A DNA stretch of 64,000 nucleotides from Hortaea werneckii (Eukaryota > Ascomycota > Dothideomycetes > Mycosphaerellales > Teratosphaeriaceae): assembly GCA_037044905.1 (NCBI GenBank), contig JBAOKB010000052.1, positions 34,805 through 98,804 on the forward strand, written 5' to 3'. Below are positions 1 through 9,042 of the stretch, piece after piece; the stretch's first letter is position 1, and each line of letters opens with the position of its first letter. The notes below the pieces were generated by a model. That model saw only the letters and a program-made list of their open reading frames with translations, did no database searches and was not told the origin of the DNA. The position numbers and the translations under genes were made by a program.

Positions 1-981
1 TTGATGCAGCTTGTGCAATCTACACCGCCGGAAGATTTGAAGGGCAACGAGTTGATCAAGGAATTCTCTGAACGCTGCCAAAGTGCCCAAAAGAGCATGC
101 AGAGCTATTGCAATTGCGACAATCCTCCACCAGATGACGACACTTTGCAGACTCTTATTGAGACGAATGAGCAGCTCAGTCTGGCAGGGAGCAGATATCA
201 AAGGGCGGTCTTATCGGCACGAAGAACAATGGGTGCGCAAGTGCAAACGCCGCCGGCTCTGCAAGAGCAACCGAATGGCGGTTACATGAGTACCGGCAGT
301 GCTTTTGCTGCACCGTCAGCTTCGCATCAGGATTATACAGGATCCACAGCTGCTGCACAGCAAAACACCGCCTTTGGAGGATACCAACAGCCCCAGCAGA
401 CTTTTGCCCAGCCAGCCAACCATGAAGTCTTTCAACCCCCTCCTGGCCCCCCTCCAAAGATGGCAAACGGCATTCAGCCAGGGTCATATCCACCACGACA
501 AGAACAGTACCAGCCTGCAGCAACCAACCCGTTCGAAGACCCAGAAGAGTCGCTATACGATGATCGACCCGCGCAACGGCCTCAACAGCCACCTTCTCAA
601 GGCTTTGCTGTTGATGCCACAGACCCCTCTGATTTCGCCCATCCTGCATCCGGGCGCCAAAGGAGCAACACATTTGATCTGGAGAATGCGTACTCGGCTC
701 CTTCGCACAATTCTTCAATATCAGCGCCTTCGCCGACCTTCACACGTGATGGGCGAGCCAGTGAAGCCGGAATGAGCGAGGTGAGTCCGCAGGCGTCTCC
801 CCAGGACACTCGGCATGGTTCAGGCCCACGGCCTGGGCCCGGACCCTGGCATCACTCAGGGATTACACCCAGTTACATGGGACGGCAGAACAGTGCTGCA
901 GATGGACTGACGATGCATGGTGCGCAATCGGATCCCGAAGTCGCTGAGTTGGATGGTAGGGGAAATGCTGGTGGAAGATGA
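1..981 (+). CDS. GAT-domain (VHS/GAT, LSB5-like) endosomal adaptor, 5'-truncated
   Basis: The frame is open at the left window edge, so the N-terminus, and any VHS domain, lies outside. Residues about 10-80 form a helical segment rich in E/Q/L (GNELIKEFSERCQSAQ, then DDTLQTLIETNEQLSLAGSRY) that resembles the three-helix GAT domain of TOM1/GGA/LSB5 adaptors, which bind ubiquitin and Arf. The rest is a long disordered Q/P/G/S-rich tail. It contains one NPF tripeptide in a NPFEDPEE context; NPF motifs bind EH domains in endocytosis. By family this would act at endosome or trans-Golgi membranes in cargo sorting. LSB5-type assignment is inferred from the GAT plus NPF arrangement; without the VHS part it cannot be fixed. 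Stop is TGA at 979-981. Confidence 0.6.
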   Translation: MMQLVQSTPPEDLKGNELIKEFSERCQSAQKSMQSYCNCDNPPPDDDTLQTLIETNEQLSLAGSRYQRAVLSARRTMGAQVQTPPALQEQPNGGYMSTGSAFAAPSASHQDYTGSTAAAQQNTAFGGYQQPQQTFAQPANHEVFQPPPGPPPKMANGIQPGSYPPRQEQYQPAATNPFEDPEESLYDDRPAQRPQQPPSQGFAVDATDPSDFAHPASGRQRSNTFDLENAYSAPSHNSSISAPSPTFTRDGRASEAGMSEVSPQASPQDTRHGSGPRPGPGPWHHSGITPSYMGRQNSAADGLTMHGAQSDPEVAELDGRGNAGGR

Positions 982-1301
982 TTTGTCGCACAGCGTGACC
1001 GATGCATCAGTGCGGACTGAGCGCACCTTTTTGAGCGAGTGATTTCAATCTAGCGGACTACTACATGACAGCGCGTCGAGACTTTCAGGCTTTGAGCGAG
1101 ATACCAATTTATGTACAGGTCCTTGTTTGCAGTGCACTCTCGGCTCACATTCTCCCCGCACCCCACGTTGGGATTTCCCGCTCGTTCAGTTCCCGACAGC
1201 TCACTTTCTCCACAGATTCAACTGGGCGAGCTTTCGGATCGAAACGCCAACCATACCACCATTGCAAGCCTGTTTCATGCGCCACAAAAAGTGTACTCAA
1301 T
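982..1301. other. Intergenic, GAT-adaptor 3' end to sulfatase start
   Basis: No independent gene seen. An in-frame extension of the downstream sulfatase (to an ATG at 1065) covers most of it, but its translation lacks sulfatase features, so it is treated as leader. It probably holds the upstream gene's 3'UTR and the sulfatase promoter. Confidence 0.5.
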
Positions 1302-2855
1302 ATGACGAGCGAGCATAGAAACGTCCTGCTCGTAGTAGCAGATGACCTTGGTTTAATGCTGGGATGCTACGGCCTCGATGCAATCGAGACCCCACATGCT
1401 GATGCACTTGCCGCTGACGGGACGAGATTCACCAACGCATTCGCGAGCACTGCAAGTTGCAGCGGCAGCCGCTCGACCATCTACACTGGACTCCACACCC
1501 ACCAGAATGGACAGTACGGTCTCTTGCAAGGCTGGTGCCACTTCCAAACCCACGATCACATCGAAACAACGCCACACGTCTTCAACTCCCTCGGCTACCA
1601 GACCGGCATCGTCGGGAAAGTGCACGTAGGTCCCCGCCAGGTCTATCCCTGGGAATGGTATGCGCCGAGTATGACGCGGGATGTGCGTGCCAATGCCGCA
1701 GAAGCCGGACGGTTCTTCGATAAGGCCCAAGAGACGAACAGGCCGTTCCATCTCACCGTCGGTCTGAGGGATCCGCATCGAGATGAGTCGCGGGAAGGGT
1801 TCGGTAACGATGAAAGTGATGTCCGAGATATTAAGGTTCCGGATTATAGACCTGAAGATGTCGAGATCCCGCCTTTCATCTCGGATGTTCCTGAATTACG
1901 CACGGAGCTTGTGGAGTATTACAAGTCTGTCAGTCGTATGGACTATGGTATTGGCCTTCTCAGGGAGGAGCTGCGGAAGCGGCGTCTTGATCACAAAACT
2001 CTGGTTATTTTCGTTTCTGATAATGGGAGCCCGTTTCTCAATTCAAAGACGACCTTGTACGATGCTGGTGTACGACTGCCGTTGTTGGTGTACCAACCAG
2101 GCAGCATCGGAGGCGTCGTCAATCCGAATATGGTATCTTTCCTGGATACACTGCCGACCTGCATTGCCTGGGCGGGTGCTCAAGACAATCAGATCAGAAC
2201 AGAGAATACTGGAAAGTCTCCGCCGAGAAGAGGGAAGTCTTTCCTTCCGATTCTTTCCCGGAACTCAATATTACCTGAAGTCGAGTGGCGACAGCACGTC
2301 TTCGGCTCGCACACGTTTCACGAGATTCAGAACTACTGGCCTACCCGCTTCCTCCGCAACCACCGTTTCAAGTACCATCGGAACATAGCATGGCGCCTAG
2401 ACTTCCCATTCGCCTCGGACCTGTACTGCTCGTTGTCATGGGAGGGCATCCGTAATGCTGCTCAAGGCGCAAATGAAAATGATAATACAGACACTCCGGA
2501 AGTAATGCTCGGCCGCAGACGACTACAGCATTACCTCTTCCGTGGACCCGAGGAATTATTCGACATGGAGAACGACCCGGAAGAGATTGAAAATCTTGCA
2601 GAGAACCCAAAGTATGCCGATGTAGTGAAAGAGATGCGCACTCAGCTTGAGACGGAGCAGTATGAAACTGGTGATGTCTGGCTTTTCCGCGATGGCGTCA
2701 GTACTATTACAACGTTGCATGCTCAGCAGAAGTACGGGCTTAAACTCGTGGATCGATTGGACTTTGATCATAGACGACCTGGTAATGCTACCGGACCACA
2801 TTGGGTTCCGCCGGAGACAGAGTCCAATCCAGCAAATATGGTAGAATTTGGATAG
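1302..2855 (+). CDS. Sulfatase, heparan N-sulfatase (sulfamidase)-like
   Basis: 517 aa alkaline-phosphatase-fold sulfatase without introns. It begins MTSEHRNVLLVVADDLG, where the DD pair is the usual calcium ligand near the N-terminus. The signature at residues 53-57 reads C-S-G-S-R followed by STIYTG; most type I sulfatases have C-x-P-S-R, in which Cys is converted to formylglycine. Downstream blocks (HTHQNGQYGL, GKVHVGP, DPHRDE, VSDNGSPF, FGSHTFHE) follow the order seen in N-sulfoglucosamine sulfohydrolases, so hydrolysis of N- or O-sulfate esters on a sugar or related substrate is the likely reaction. An in-frame ATG at 1065 would add 79 residues that do not look like the family, so the ATG at 1302 is preferred. 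No clear signal peptide. It converges on the GFA-fold gene with a 60-bp gap. Confidence 0.85.
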   Translation: MTSEHRNVLLVVADDLGLMLGCYGLDAIETPHADALAADGTRFTNAFASTASCSGSRSTIYTGLHTHQNGQYGLLQGWCHFQTHDHIETTPHVFNSLGYQTGIVGKVHVGPRQVYPWEWYAPSMTRDVRANAAEAGRFFDKAQETNRPFHLTVGLRDPHRDESREGFGNDESDVRDIKVPDYRPEDVEIPPFISDVPELRTELVEYYKSVSRMDYGIGLLREELRKRRLDHKTLVIFVSDNGSPFLNSKTTLYDAGVRLPLLVYQPGSIGGVVNPNMVSFLDTLPTCIAWAGAQDNQIRTENTGKSPPRRGKSFLPILSRNSILPEVEWRQHVFGSHTFHEIQNYWPTRFLRNHRFKYHRNIAWRLDFPFASDLYCSLSWEGIRNAAQGANENDNTDTPEVMLGRRRLQHYLFRGPEELFDMENDPEEIENLAENPKYADVVKEMRTQLETEQYETGDVWLFRDGVSTITTLHAQQKYGLKLVDRLDFDHRRPGNATGPHWVPPETESNPANMVEFG

Positions 2856-2915
2856 CTTCGAACTTGATTTAGTAAAACATTCATTTCAAAGAAAGTCTCC
2901 AAGCACCCCTCGACC

Positions 2916-3461
2916 TCACCCTTCTTTCCCCAAAGCAACCTGCATCTCCTCTTCAAACCCCTTTGAAAACCTCTCGTACTTCGGAACCTCATCGTTGATA
3001 TCATACCACCAAGCCTTCTGCCCCGCAAAAATATGTTCCTCCACTCTAAACGCCGCCCGCGCACTCTCCCCCTTCACACTCCCCTGATCCAGACACCCCA
3101 TCGCGATCCCCGTACTGCCCGGTCGATGCCTATACCGCATGGCCAACGGGGTCCGACAACTCACACAGTACGCGCGCTCGCCTAGCTTTGAAAGTCGGAG
3201 GTAGGCGATCCCGCCTATATCGTCCTTGGGGAATCCCTGATAGCGGAGTTTTTCCTGGTTGTCGTATAGCGTCAGTGCATCCGAGGCCGTCTCGGCATAG
3301 GCTTGGAAAGGTCCGCTGGAGAGCTTTTGGCAGGTGATGCAGTGGCAGGCTGAGCAGGACATGGGGAGTTGGGTGCTTTGGAGGGTTATGCGGGTGCAGG
3401 CGCAGCTTGCTTTGAAGGCTGCTGTCTCAGGGACTGATTGCGGTTTCTTCTCGGATTCCAT
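2916..3461 (-). CDS. GFA/CENP-V-fold zinc protein
   Basis: 181 aa. Zinc ligands typical of the glutathione-dependent formaldehyde-activating (GFA)/CENP-V fold are visible: C-A-C near residue 23, CSACHCITCQK around 40-50, and YCVSCRTPLA near 115. The structural zinc and catalytic zinc sites of the family use this CxC, CxxCxxC, CxxC order. Many fungal members have no proven glutathione-linked activity, so the substrate is unknown. The start is the ATG at 3461; the frame continues a few codons upstream without another ATG. Tail-to-tail with the sulfatase. Confidence 0.8.
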   Translation of the reverse strand: MESEKKPQSVPETAAFKASCACTRITLQSTQLPMSCSACHCITCQKLSSGPFQAYAETASDALTLYDNQEKLRYQGFPKDDIGGIAYLRLSKLGERAYCVSCRTPLAMRYRHRPGSTGIAMGCLDQGSVKGESARAAFRVEEHIFAGQKAWWYDINDEVPKYERFSKGFEEEMQVALGKEG

Positions 3462-3756
3462 TGTTTTCAAGAAGAGATCAGTGCGGCTGGGTTTGGAGGG
3501 TTAAGATGTTGTCGGTAGCTCTGAGATGGAGTTTAAGAGGGTGTTACTGATGGCTTACTAATGACGCCACCGCATGTCAGAAGAAGGGCGCGCGGTGACA
3601 GAATTCTAGGATGTACAAGTAGAGGGGTAAATGACTGCTCTGAAGCTGGGAAGGGATGGCATGGGGTTTGTGTCAATGACATAGGCTATGGATGTCTAAT
3701 TCGGATCTACTTGAATATATTGCATCCTCTTAAATCTAACTTCCCATCTCGTGAAC

Positions 3757-5008
3757 TTACATGCTGCTATAGGCGGTTGGATATGAAGCAGCAGTAGTAC
3801 TCATAGTCACGTTGTAGATGGGTGTCGTGATGCCTGCTGTGGTTCCCGCGGATGCGGTCCCGCTACAAACGCAGCCACCGGAGCCGCTTGTAATTGGAGG
3901 CAAAGCACAGTGCGTACTAGTTGTGAACGGAGTATCGCTCGGGGCAGGTCCAGATGACAAGAACTCAGCCTTGACCAAGACTGGAATGACTGCTCCTGTG
4001 TTCAGACTGAAAGACTGATGGCCAAGCACTCGCAGCATGCTGGCTATCTCGCCGGAGTGAGAAGTTATCGAAATCCAAGTGTGATCGTCGTTACTGAAGA
4101 CCGAGTCCAAGGCGATCTTCGATCGCTTGTCCTGGCCATCACTGGTCTCGCCCGTGACACCGTTCCAGTAAGGATCGATCTCCGCGAAACCTTCTTCGAT
4201 GTTCCAGTCAGGGAACAGGTTCTGAACGTAAGTCTTGCTGCGTCGCCAGTCACAAGTGTGCAAGCTAATGCCCTCGCGGAAGAACTCCTTGACGGTCGGT
4301 ACGAAAGGATAGTACTCCGGAGTTGGAATGTCGGCGAACGTTAGGTTAGCGGTCCGGAGGCAGCGAGTAAGTGGCGAGGAGTAGTAAGACTGCGGGTGTG
4401 GAATGTGCTGGCTTGCAATCCTGCTCTTCCAGTAGGAGTTGGCAATGAGAGCTTGCTCGATACCCTCTTCGGTCAAGTCCGGATCTTTCCAGGAAACGGT
4501 CTCGTTGCCATTTTTCAGCGACCAGTAGCACTGCGTGATGTCAGCCTCGGATCATTGTATTTCAACGGTAAAAGCTATCGTGCTTACATTCCATGCTGGA
4601 GTGCCATAGTAGTCCTGAGCTGCATTATGAAACCCTTCACCATGTCGACCCATGAACAAAACTTTATAAACAGTGTTTAGCGGTGCTTGATTGTTCAGCA
4701 ATTGCACTTGAGCCTCAAACTTCTGCCATTGAGTGAGGTTGCCGGCCAGATCAAGATCGGGGTAGGTGCGGTTCATCAGACCGAAGTTGTAGGCCGTCTA
4801 CTAATTGTATTAGCATCATCGGCTCGAAGATTGATGAGCGAGTTCATACATAATCGAACGTCTCTGGATCGGTGTAGGGCTCATCTTGAAGAAAATAGCC
4901 ATTCACGGTTTCATAGTGAATATACCCGGAACTCGAGCTGGTGTCGTTCATGTATTGCGCAGAAGCACCAGCTCCGCCAGCGAGAGCAAAGGCAATGGAC
5001 ACACGCAT
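3757..5008 (-). CDS. Secreted histidine phosphatase (phosphoglycerate-mutase-like), 3 exons
   Basis: Exons 4850-5008, 4588-4797 and 3757-4530, each a whole number of codons, give 380 aa. Introns start GTATGA and GTAAGC and end TAG and CAG. The N-terminus MRVSIAFALAGGAGASA is a plausible signal peptide. The histidine phosphatase signature RHGEGFHN occurs in exon 2; the second half of the active site (SHSGE) is in exon 3, and an ERD/TDLP-type middle region can be followed. The C-terminus is Ser/Thr/Gly-rich with a few cysteines. Family members remove phosphate from phospho-metabolites or phosphoproteins using the RHG histidine. A secreted or cell-wall location is inferred only from the leader. 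Confidence 0.8.
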
Positions 5009-5383
5009 CTTGATAAGTTCAAGAGTCAGGTTGGGAGGAATTGGTACAGTTGGGAAGAGGGGACCTTCTACAGCTCATGTACCGGCCTCTTTTGTATGGC
5101 AGCATCGCCAAAAGGCCATCGGTTGAGTCGACGGCGCCATGCATCTCGTCCGGGAATACTGTAGACGAGCCGCTGCCTGCGCCTCGAATTCGTGCGCGAT
5201 AGGTGCATAATTGAGACAAGGTGTAGTCGACCGGATGAATCAAGATGCGAAGTTCCACCCACGTGGACCTTTCGCCGGCTCCACCCGCGAATGCACTTCA
5301 GGGGCTTGAACATCACGCCCTTTTAAACGATCGACCTCATATCTCGCCAGAACATCACCATTGCTCATCGTGCATAGTAACGC
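5009..5383. other. Intergenic 5.0-5.4 kb
   Basis: Lies between the start of the histidine phosphatase gene and the 3' end of the Cys/His gene, both minus strand. Only short, non-conserved open frames; no RNA gene or repeat seen. Confidence 0.5.
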
Positions 5384-6121
5384 CTAGCTTTGCTTGCGCC
5401 GACGGAGTCGGTGAGGAACGACTGGGATACGCTTTGTCCATAGCGGTCGTCGTCGAGATGCTTTATTGGCCACTTCATCTACCACGTTCAGATATGGTAT
5501 TTCCTCGCTGTTTGATTGCTTCATCTTTGATCCACTGTCTCCGGACGAGCATGTAAGGTCTCGGCAGCTTTCACTATGTATCTGACCTTCAGCCGCCAAA
5601 AGAAGTTGCTCCGTCTGGCTCAACAATCTCCCAGTGTATTCGAACGATATCGGATCAAACACCGCCCCGCAATGCCTCCCCCGGACCTGAAGATCCAAGC
5701 AAGCGACCTGAAGTTCAGACCTGTCCTCGCTGTTGACAAATCCAATGCCGGTCTTCAGCCAGCTTTTCCAGCCCCAGGTTCTCCAAGGATTCACCAGATG
5801 AACATCGACTGTGGATGCTGGCTTGCCAGCATGCACCGCATGAAGACGCTCGTTGATGCAGACGTTACAGTTGAAGGGTCTGTCAAGATCCTTGGGGTTG
5901 GAATACCGGACGAAGGCGCCTATGCAATTTGCCGCGCAGACTTCGGGGTAGTCGGTCATGATCTTATGGCCGCACTTCAGCGCGTGAATGAGATCGCCTG
6001 CTGTACAAGGGCTATCGATGTGAGCTCCGACGTATGGAGATAGACGCTGGAGACTCTCTGGTGTTAGATGATGAAGTTTTCCGGCCCATTGTTCAGCACT
6101 AGTCGCACGGAGGGAGGTCAT
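5384..6121 (-). CDS. Cys/His-module protein A (unknown, putative zinc binder)
   Basis: About 245 aa from the ATG at 6121. The frame stays open upstream to about 6355 but has no ATG there, so an unrecognised 5' exon may add residues. I do not recognise a named family. Residues 39-88 (nt 5858-6007) carry C-x6-H-x3-CGH-x3-T-x3-E-x-C-x2-N-C-x16-F-x-C-x2-C, the module shared with the next two genes. Eight Cys/His in RING-like order suggest two zinc ions, an inference only. After the module comes WGWKSWLKTGIGF, which parallels FGWIQKSIPLHLL of the next gene, so A and B are homologous beyond the module. The C-terminus is basic (RRRPLWTKR, RLRRRKQS). Confidence 0.65.
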   Translation of the reverse strand: MTSLRATSAEQWAGKLHHLTPESLQRLSPYVGAHIDSPCTAGDLIHALKCGHKIMTDYPEVCAANCIGAFVRYSNPKDLDRPFNCNVCINERLHAVHAGKPASTVDVHLVNPWRTWGWKSWLKTGIGFVNSEDRSELQVACLDLQVRGRHCGAVFDPISFEYTGRLLSQTEQLLLAAEGQIHSESCRDLTCSSGDSGSKMKQSNSEEIPYLNVVDEVANKASRRRPLWTKRIPVVPHRLRRRKQS

Positions 6122-6921
6122 TCGTTTAGCTCTGGTGGCTTCGATCTGAATCTCAGACTTGGGGGTATGCCTCTCAGGCAAATGTTCGACTAATGGGATC
6201 CCTCTGTTGGCATGACACTCGGCATATGAGTTGCCTGGATGATTCCGATATGCTAGCTCTGGCACGACCGCCTGGAAATCCTTGGGTAGGAGTATAATTA
6301 CTGGAGACTCTTCACTATCGTTGTTCGACGGCTTAATTATGGCCGAAATCGCTCGCGGAGTGCTGGACCTTGGTCAATGAATCTATCGTCGTAAGGTTGG
6401 CAGAGGATGCCGCCTCGTTAGTACAACCCTGTGTGTCTTTGTCAGGTCGCGACACAGCCAAAGCTACTGGGCTATAGAACGCTTTTTCGTCGTATATAAC
6501 GAGAGTCGTATACTTAGAATGAGAAGTACATGGTCCTCGGACTGCAATAGCACTGAATGTGCTCAAGATCGACACTGCGCTCAGACATGTGCATACTCGA
6601 CGGAGTCACAACTACACCCTTTCATGTGCAGTCTACAAGCAGGAAGCCCTACGTTCACTGAGAATTACGGCAAGAATCAAACATCAAAATCGATGCTAGG
6701 GATGGGTTGTTTTGCATGTCTTCATCAGCACATCACAGACAGTGCAAGCTGTGACAACACCTGTGGCGTTGCATCTGCATGGTGACTAGCAACTAGAACG
6801 CCTGATTTAGGAACGCAGCGAGTTCTTCTGTCTCAAAACCATCTCGTAAGAGCAAAGATATCTTCTTCTCGCAAGCAAAGTCAACGCTTTCCGAAGAACT
6901 TGTACTGTGGGACAAACAACT
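6122..6921. other. Intergenic 6.1-6.9 kb with possible 5' exon of gene A
   Basis: The part nearest gene A (to about 6355) is open in gene A's frame and reads like protein (for example SPVIILLPKDFQ), so it may be coding or transcribed leader. The remainder shows no supported gene. Confidence 0.4.
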
Positions 6922-8016
6922 TCAAACCTTCTCTTGTTCCACCTGGACAGATCGCAATTGCTCGATGACATGATCAAGAGCTGGCGTCTTACGCACAAAA
7001 AGAGGCAGCCTACCCTTCCTTCGGACCACCTCAGGCTTCTGGTGCTCCGCCAACCCACCTTCTGTCGCTGTCGACCGACCAAAGTCCACCCCAACTCCCG
7101 AGGGCTCGTTCGAGACTGCGTCACAGCGTCTGCCAAGCTCCTGGATGCGTTTCCTGAATTGGTGCTGGTCAATCAGAAGATGCAGTGGAATGGACTTCTG
7201 GATCCAACCAAACGGCAGTGGACCCAAATTATACCCCTCGATTCTCGTCACCCTTGACTTGACATCTACCTTGAACGAGCGAAATCTGTCCTTGATGAAC
7301 GAGTCGACGCATACTGGACAGATAAAACCTTCATTGTCGGCTCGAGAGTTAGAAGTGTTCCTGTGCGACTTGCTACCGGGAGGCGAGGGATTGGGTGGAT
7401 GGCAACAGTTGCGTGCACAAGGCTCAATGGTAGTGGTGTACACCTTGTGGCCGCAAGAGAGGACGTGCGCGAGACAGCCGACTGTGCAAGGCTCTGCAAA
7501 GTGGGCCCCAATGTAGAGGGATTCTCCGTCATCTGAGAATCGAGCGTTGCTTTTTGGTGGGCTCGGAGGTGGTGTTGGTATCATCACCCGTAGCGCTGGG
7601 ACAGAGGAAGCATTAGGTACCTCGTCGGCCGAGGAAGTTGGCAGAGAGCTTGTCGTCGTTTGCGATCGATCAGAGAGCTCTGTTGGACTTGAGAAAGGAG
7701 TAGGAGATCGTTCCTTTGAGGTTGAGTTTGGTGAGCTTGAGGACTGGCTTGAACCGCTAGAGCACTGGCCCGAAGTGCTTGAAGACTGGCTTGAACTGCT
7801 TGCGGACTGGCTTGAAATGTTTGAGCTACGTGAGGATGGTATGCGCGAAAACCCGGTTCCTTCTGCTCTGCTGCCGACGTAGCGACGAAAAGATGGAGAA
7901 TGGCACCGGATGGGAACGAAGATCATCTGAGTGCGAGAATGAACAATGTTCCGCGCAAGTCGGTTTGAAGTCTGCGAATGCGGCACCATTCGGCTCTGCC
8001 TTTGAGATCTTTCCAT
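6922..8016 (-). CDS. Cys/His-module protein B (unknown, putative zinc binder)
   Basis: 364 aa, single exon, start ATG 8016. Residues 1-60 are basic; about 60-100 is a Ser-rich low-complexity run (SSQSASSSSQSSS); a Pro-rich linker (IPTPPPSPPKS) follows. Residues 177-236 (nt 7309-7488) carry the same Cys/His module as gene A with identical spacing: C-x6-H-x3-CGH-x3-T-x3-E-x-C-x2-N-C, then 26 residues, then F-x-C-x2-C. The GAHF-x2-PC lead-in matches GAHI-x2-PC of gene A, so the two are paralogues. The region after the module is moderately conserved with A. Function unknown; divergent from gene C. Confidence 0.7.
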   Translation of the reverse strand: MERSQRQSRMVPHSQTSNRLARNIVHSRTQMIFVPIRCHSPSFRRYVGSRAEGTGFSRIPSSRSSNISSQSASSSSQSSSTSGQCSSGSSQSSSSPNSTSKERSPTPFSSPTELSDRSQTTTSSLPTSSADEVPNASSVPALRVMIPTPPPSPPKSNARFSDDGESLYIGAHFAEPCTVGCLAHVLSCGHKVYTTTIEPCARNCCHPPNPSPPGSKSHRNTSNSRADNEGFICPVCVDSFIKDRFRSFKVDVKSRVTRIEGYNLGPLPFGWIQKSIPLHLLIDQHQFRKRIQELGRRCDAVSNEPSGVGVDFGRSTATEGGLAEHQKPEVVRRKGRLPLFVRKTPALDHVIEQLRSVQVEQEKV

Positions 8017-9042
8017 TTTGCGTTACCAATGTGTTTTCAGCTGGGATATGCTCTGAAGTGCTAACAGAGACATTCCCTTATAACAGCTCACGAAAGTTTA
8101 CCGACACGGTTTGCTACGTACTCTTTGCACATTGTTGGACGTGGTAAGACATGTCTGGGCTCTTTGTTCTTCTGCATGTCTCAAATCCCTTCGAAGACCA
8201 GCATTATGCAAGTCGCACCACACCGGATCATCGTCTTCTTCATATACTGGTGAGTTCAAAGATGAGTATTCCGAATATCATTACATCCAACCCATTATAT
8301 ACTGATGCGGCGAGCGTTGCATCGTGCTAGGTGCGCCTCGGCACAGGCAACATTATGTGTTCTCGACGAACAATGCCATTCAGCCCCCGAGGGCCAGCCT
8401 TTGATTTTTCCCTTACTTCTTTGTCCTTTTTCCGACCCTATTAATCTTTCATAATTTTTCTTCTTCGCCGGGAAGGGGATTGGGGGGTGGCGGCAAATGT
8501 CCGTTCGAAGTTGGATCCAACGGGCGACCGGCGTCAGCAATTTACTGGACTGGGTCGCTCCTTCCGTATGTGGTCGCTTGGTTGGCTTGGCATTTGGTGA
8601 CGTAAGCCGAACAGGTAACAACACTTCGCCCCTTGACTTGCGACCTCTCCTTCATTCATTCAATCTGTGAACAAGTGCTTCCGCTTAGACCCATGGGCGT
8701 GAATAGCACAGAATGACCTGAACTCGCTGCTCCGCGACCACTTTCTCTTTTTTTTATTTGGTCCGCGTTCGTTGTGTGGGGGGCGATAACTGACCCCAAA
8801 GTTACATTCACAGGCAGGTATACGACGAGTTCGGCGGTAGTTGTGAATCTCTGCGTCTGTCGCGAGACACTCCCGTCGGAAACACTTGGCGACGTCCGAG
8901 TATATATCTTCGCCTGAATTCCCAACTCCTTACAAGACAAACCAACTTCTTCCCAGTCGACTTTCCTCTCAGCAAGGCATACCAAATCCAAGATTCTTTG
9001 ATCATCCCCAAGTCGATTAAAGTTGAACAATACCTCGCCAAG
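8017..9042. other. Divergent promoter region between Cys/His genes B and C
   Basis: About 1 kb between head-to-head genes. No convincing coding frame. It holds pyrimidine-rich stretches near 8400-8470 and 8740-8760, as is common just upstream of fungal starts, and a leader immediately before the ATG at 9043. Confidence 0.5.

Noticed and set aside
1065..1301. N-terminal extension of the sulfatase from ATG 1065
   Set aside because: 79 residues with no family similarity, two in-frame-independent ATGs nearby, and the domain begins cleanly at 1302.
1353..1778. Minus frame opposite the sulfatase active site region
   Set aside because: Shadow of the conserved sulfatase; no motif.
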